DNA of 23,495 nt, taken from a virus. A program made the translations under genes and the position numbers. The stretch spans positions 1-23,495 of the IMG/VR virus record IMGVR_UViG_3300047491_000332; one strand, 5' to 3'. Below, in pieces: positions 21,355 to 23,495 of this stretch (position 1 is the first letter of the stretch; each line of letters starts with the position of its first letter). The notes under the pieces were generated by a model. It searched no databases and was not told the origin of the DNA. It saw nothing but the letters and a program-made list of their open reading frames with translations.

Positions 21355-23433
21355 TTACATAATCCACATAAATCCGCCAGAACCATCAACCTCTTGCTCA
21401 GGTTCTTCAAGTTCAGATAAGCGTCCTATTTTACCTAAGTTATCGATATTAACTTCATTATTAAAAGGTATACTGTATATCTTAGCATATTCTTCTGCCG
21501 TCGGGACCTTTAAAAGATCACCAGATGGAGTGATAACTTTAGAAATATCCACATCTATGCCAGAACTCATTATAACCTGGGATTTACCAAAAAGAGACTG
21601 AAAAACATACCTAAGTGCATCTAACCAGTGATCATTTTCGGTGTCTGGATCTTCTGTTATTTGACCAGCAGAATTTGTCTTATAGTGGTACAACTGAAAC
21701 TCTTTCATTAATGGTTGACAAGTTTCAGAAGCTAAGAAAATCTTTGGTTCTGCAGTCATTGGGGCCCTAAGCCACTTTTTAATAACTTGGATACCTGTGC
21801 TAATGTTACCCTTATCTACGTTGGTATGAGCTGGTAGACCAGCTTTTTGCATCTCCACAATATCACCAGGATCAGCGGGGTCAGGAAAATATAGTGATGT
21901 TCCGTATATTGGATGGTACTTTCTGGCTACATACGCTATCCACTCGGGGTGAGATCGATAAGTGATACCATCACACCTAACTACGTATACGTTTTCTCTA
22001 TTATCTACACACATGATAACAACTGTATTTGGGTTATGCCAACCAAAGTCCATACCAGCAAAAAAAGACAACCCCATCTTCTTAGCTGTTAAAATAAACA
22101 TATCGTGATCACAGATTCCTGGAAAATCTTTTCCAGTTAGAATCTTAAACATTTGATTCCACGTCTTAACATGCGTTTTTTCTTCATACTCTTTAAAGAT
22201 AATGCCCTCTACAGAGGGTTTTAAGTTAAACAACTGAGCAGATGTCCAATCTGGACCTTCAGATAACACCTTTTGTGCTATTTCTGGAACAGACTTAAGC
22301 ATTGGTGAGGTTGATTTTTGATTCTTAGCATCACCCCGACACCAAGGTAACAGTGGACATTTATTACAGTTTTCAAAGGCTTGCGTTGGTTCGTAATCTG
22401 TTCGTTTACTACTCGGTAGCTTTTCCCATTCTTCAACTGTGTATGAAACACCCTCATCAACAGAAACGTAGAACGTTGTCTCCTTTGTTCCAGATCTGGT
22501 ATCGGGACAACGTTGCATGAATTCTAGAGCGGTCCATCTTCTTACTGTTTTACCGATCTTGTCGGCTGAAGATATCTGCTGCTCCATTAGACCATAGCGT
22601 GATTTTCTAGTTGAAATGTTAACACGTAAGGGTCTTTTCCCTCTTTTTGAGTCTAACATACCACTGATATCTTTATAAGCCTTTAAACCCTCACCAGAAA
22701 TAGTGTCAACCTCATCAACAGTTACCAGCGGAACGTGTGGACCGTTTACTGATTTTAGAGTACACGGAACAATTTCAATCGTGCAGTTTTCGCCCCTAAT
22801 GTTGAACACGGTTTTTTCTGTGGTATTTTTTTTAAGTATTTTCTGTTCTTCCGGCACCTTAGGTGGACTAACAACCTTTGAAACACGTTCATTTAGAATA
22901 TACTTCTGAATATAGTCGTAGGCTCTTTTTGCTTGATTTTCAATAGCTCCAACATGGACAACATCCATTTGACCGTGAACAACAGCAAGCAACTGTGCTA
23001 AAGAAACAGATACAGTTTTTCCAGAACCTCGACCAGCGACGTATATCAGTTCACGAATGTCATCTGGATTATCTTCTAAAACTGTGATTTTATACATCTC
23101 CCAGAGTGCACCAAATGGGTTGGTATCAGCGTACCTGGATACAGTGTGATCAGGTAGCTGTAAATTAAAGAAATACTTAGTAAAGTTTTTAAGTTCTTGT
23201 TCTGTTTTACACTGGCGCAAGAATAATTTTTCCATCTTTTGTGGTGAAACTACTATCTGTCCACTAGATGTGTTTTTGGTAACTGTGTTGTGCTGCTGGT
23301 TGTTTTGCACCGCAGCGGCTGCCTTTTTCTTTTTAGCAGTTGGATTATCTATAAATTTTTTATAGTGCTTTTTACAGTAACCCTTACAGTAATGTGGATT
23401 ATTGCATCCAGCAACAGAACAGCCCTTAGTCAT
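21355..23433 (-). CDS. Terminase large subunit with N-terminal Cys/His knuckle, 692 aa
   Basis: Start ATG 23433 (MTKGCSVAGC) with GAGGA just upstream, overlapping the previous gene's end. Terminase pumps and cuts DNA at the portal. The ATPase domain has Walker A GRGSGKT (134-140) and Walker B LVTVDEVD (236-243). The nuclease domain has FFAGMDFGW (Asp462), an acidic PDPADPGD (about 517-524) and DHWLDALRY (Asp601/605). A four-residue cluster ENCNKCPLLPWCRGDA (about 355-369) adds a cysteine motif between domains. Residues 5-23 form a small knuckle (C5, C10, C16, C20, H23), unusual for a terminase and followed by a Lys/Ala/Gln-rich linker (31-60). Its separate origin or DNA-binding role is inference. 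Confidence 0.93.
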   Translation of the reverse strand: MTKGCSVAGCNNPHYCKGYCKKHYKKFIDNPTAKKKKAAAAVQNNQQHNTVTKNTSSGQIVVSPQKMEKLFLRQCKTEQELKNFTKYFFNLQLPDHTVSRYADTNPFGALWEMYKITVLEDNPDDIRELIYVAGRGSGKTVSVSLAQLLAVVHGQMDVVHVGAIENQAKRAYDYIQKYILNERVSKVVSPPKVPEEQKILKKNTTEKTVFNIRGENCTIEIVPCTLKSVNGPHVPLVTVDEVDTISGEGLKAYKDISGMLDSKRGKRPLRVNISTRKSRYGLMEQQISSADKIGKTVRRWTALEFMQRCPDTRSGTKETTFYVSVDEGVSYTVEEWEKLPSSKRTDYEPTQAFENCNKCPLLPWCRGDAKNQKSTSPMLKSVPEIAQKVLSEGPDWTSAQLFNLKPSVEGIIFKEYEEKTHVKTWNQMFKILTGKDFPGICDHDMFILTAKKMGLSFFAGMDFGWHNPNTVVIMCVDNRENVYVVRCDGITYRSHPEWIAYVARKYHPIYGTSLYFPDPADPGDIVEMQKAGLPAHTNVDKGNISTGIQVIKKWLRAPMTAEPKIFLASETCQPLMKEFQLYHYKTNSAGQITEDPDTENDHWLDALRYVFQSLFGKSQVIMSSGIDVDISKVITPSGDLLKVPTAEEYAKIYSIPFNNEVNIDNLGKIGRLSELEEPEQEVDGSGGFMWIM

Positions 23434-23434
23434 T

Positions 23435-23495
23435 TCATTCCTCTGCCAACTCTGCTAATAAAACAGAGTCATCGTCTTCCTGTTTAAGCTCTTTA
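23435..23495 (-). CDS. C-terminal end of an upstream gene (cut by window edge)
   Basis: The last 19 codons of a frame read KELKQEDDDSVLLAELAEE and stop (TGA) one base before the terminase start codon. Its final codons provide the terminase SD. Small terminase subunits are often in this place, but the short acidic tail cannot identify it. Confidence 0.6.
   Translation of the reverse strand, partial: KELKQEDDDSVLLAELAEE

Overview
The window is part of the genome of a tailed bacteriophage (Caudoviricetes). Every gene I can support lies on the minus strand, so the natural reading order runs from the right end to the left. Genes are tightly packed, most have a clear Shine-Dalgarno (SD) sequence (AGGAGG, GAGG or GGAG), and no stretch over 300 bases lacks a gene. 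TAA, TAG and TGA all end genes, so I see no sign of stop-codon recoding. The host cannot be named from the sequence.

In transcription order the layout is as follows. (1) Packaging and portal: the tail end of an unknown gene, a large terminase with an N-terminal Cys/His knuckle, and the portal. (2) A nucleotide-kinase-like gene and four small genes; one of the four has a sigma-region-4-like helix-turn-helix and a cysteine cluster. (3) An HNH endonuclease, then the head-building block: prohead protease, small head protein, scaffold candidate, and an HK97-fold major capsid protein (MCP) of the type I associate with SPO1/A511-like phages. A rho-independent terminator follows the MCP. (4) An island of selfish or RNA genes: a GIY-YIG endonuclease fused to a P-loop kinase, a second GIY-YIG endonuclease, and a CAU-anticodon tRNA. 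(5) A run of virion or head-associated proteins, most unrecognised, including a protein with a sigma-region-2-like domain, a connector candidate, another HNH endonuclease, low-complexity His-rich proteins and a lytic-transglycosylase-like protein. (6) At the left end, fibre-like or decoration-like proteins, including a collagen-like Gly-X-Y protein.

The signals I find most worth following are these. Three loci (the GIY-YIG/kinase fusion, the right-hand HNH and the nucleotide kinase) have inverted repeats that would hide the SD or start codon in read-through RNA, with a GTATAA-type -10 element placed so that local transcription would free the site. GTATAA/GTAGAA elements without an obvious -35 recur in most of the intergenic gaps. 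Sigma-region-2-like and region-4-like domains sit on two separate proteins. The prohead protease carries near its C-terminus a segment matching the MCP N-terminus, followed by a zinc ribbon. The tRNA mixes initiator hallmarks with a class-II-like variable arm, and a promoter element would start transcription on its first base.

Functions of the conserved head genes follow from family knowledge. The regulatory ideas are inference from sequence pattern alone.
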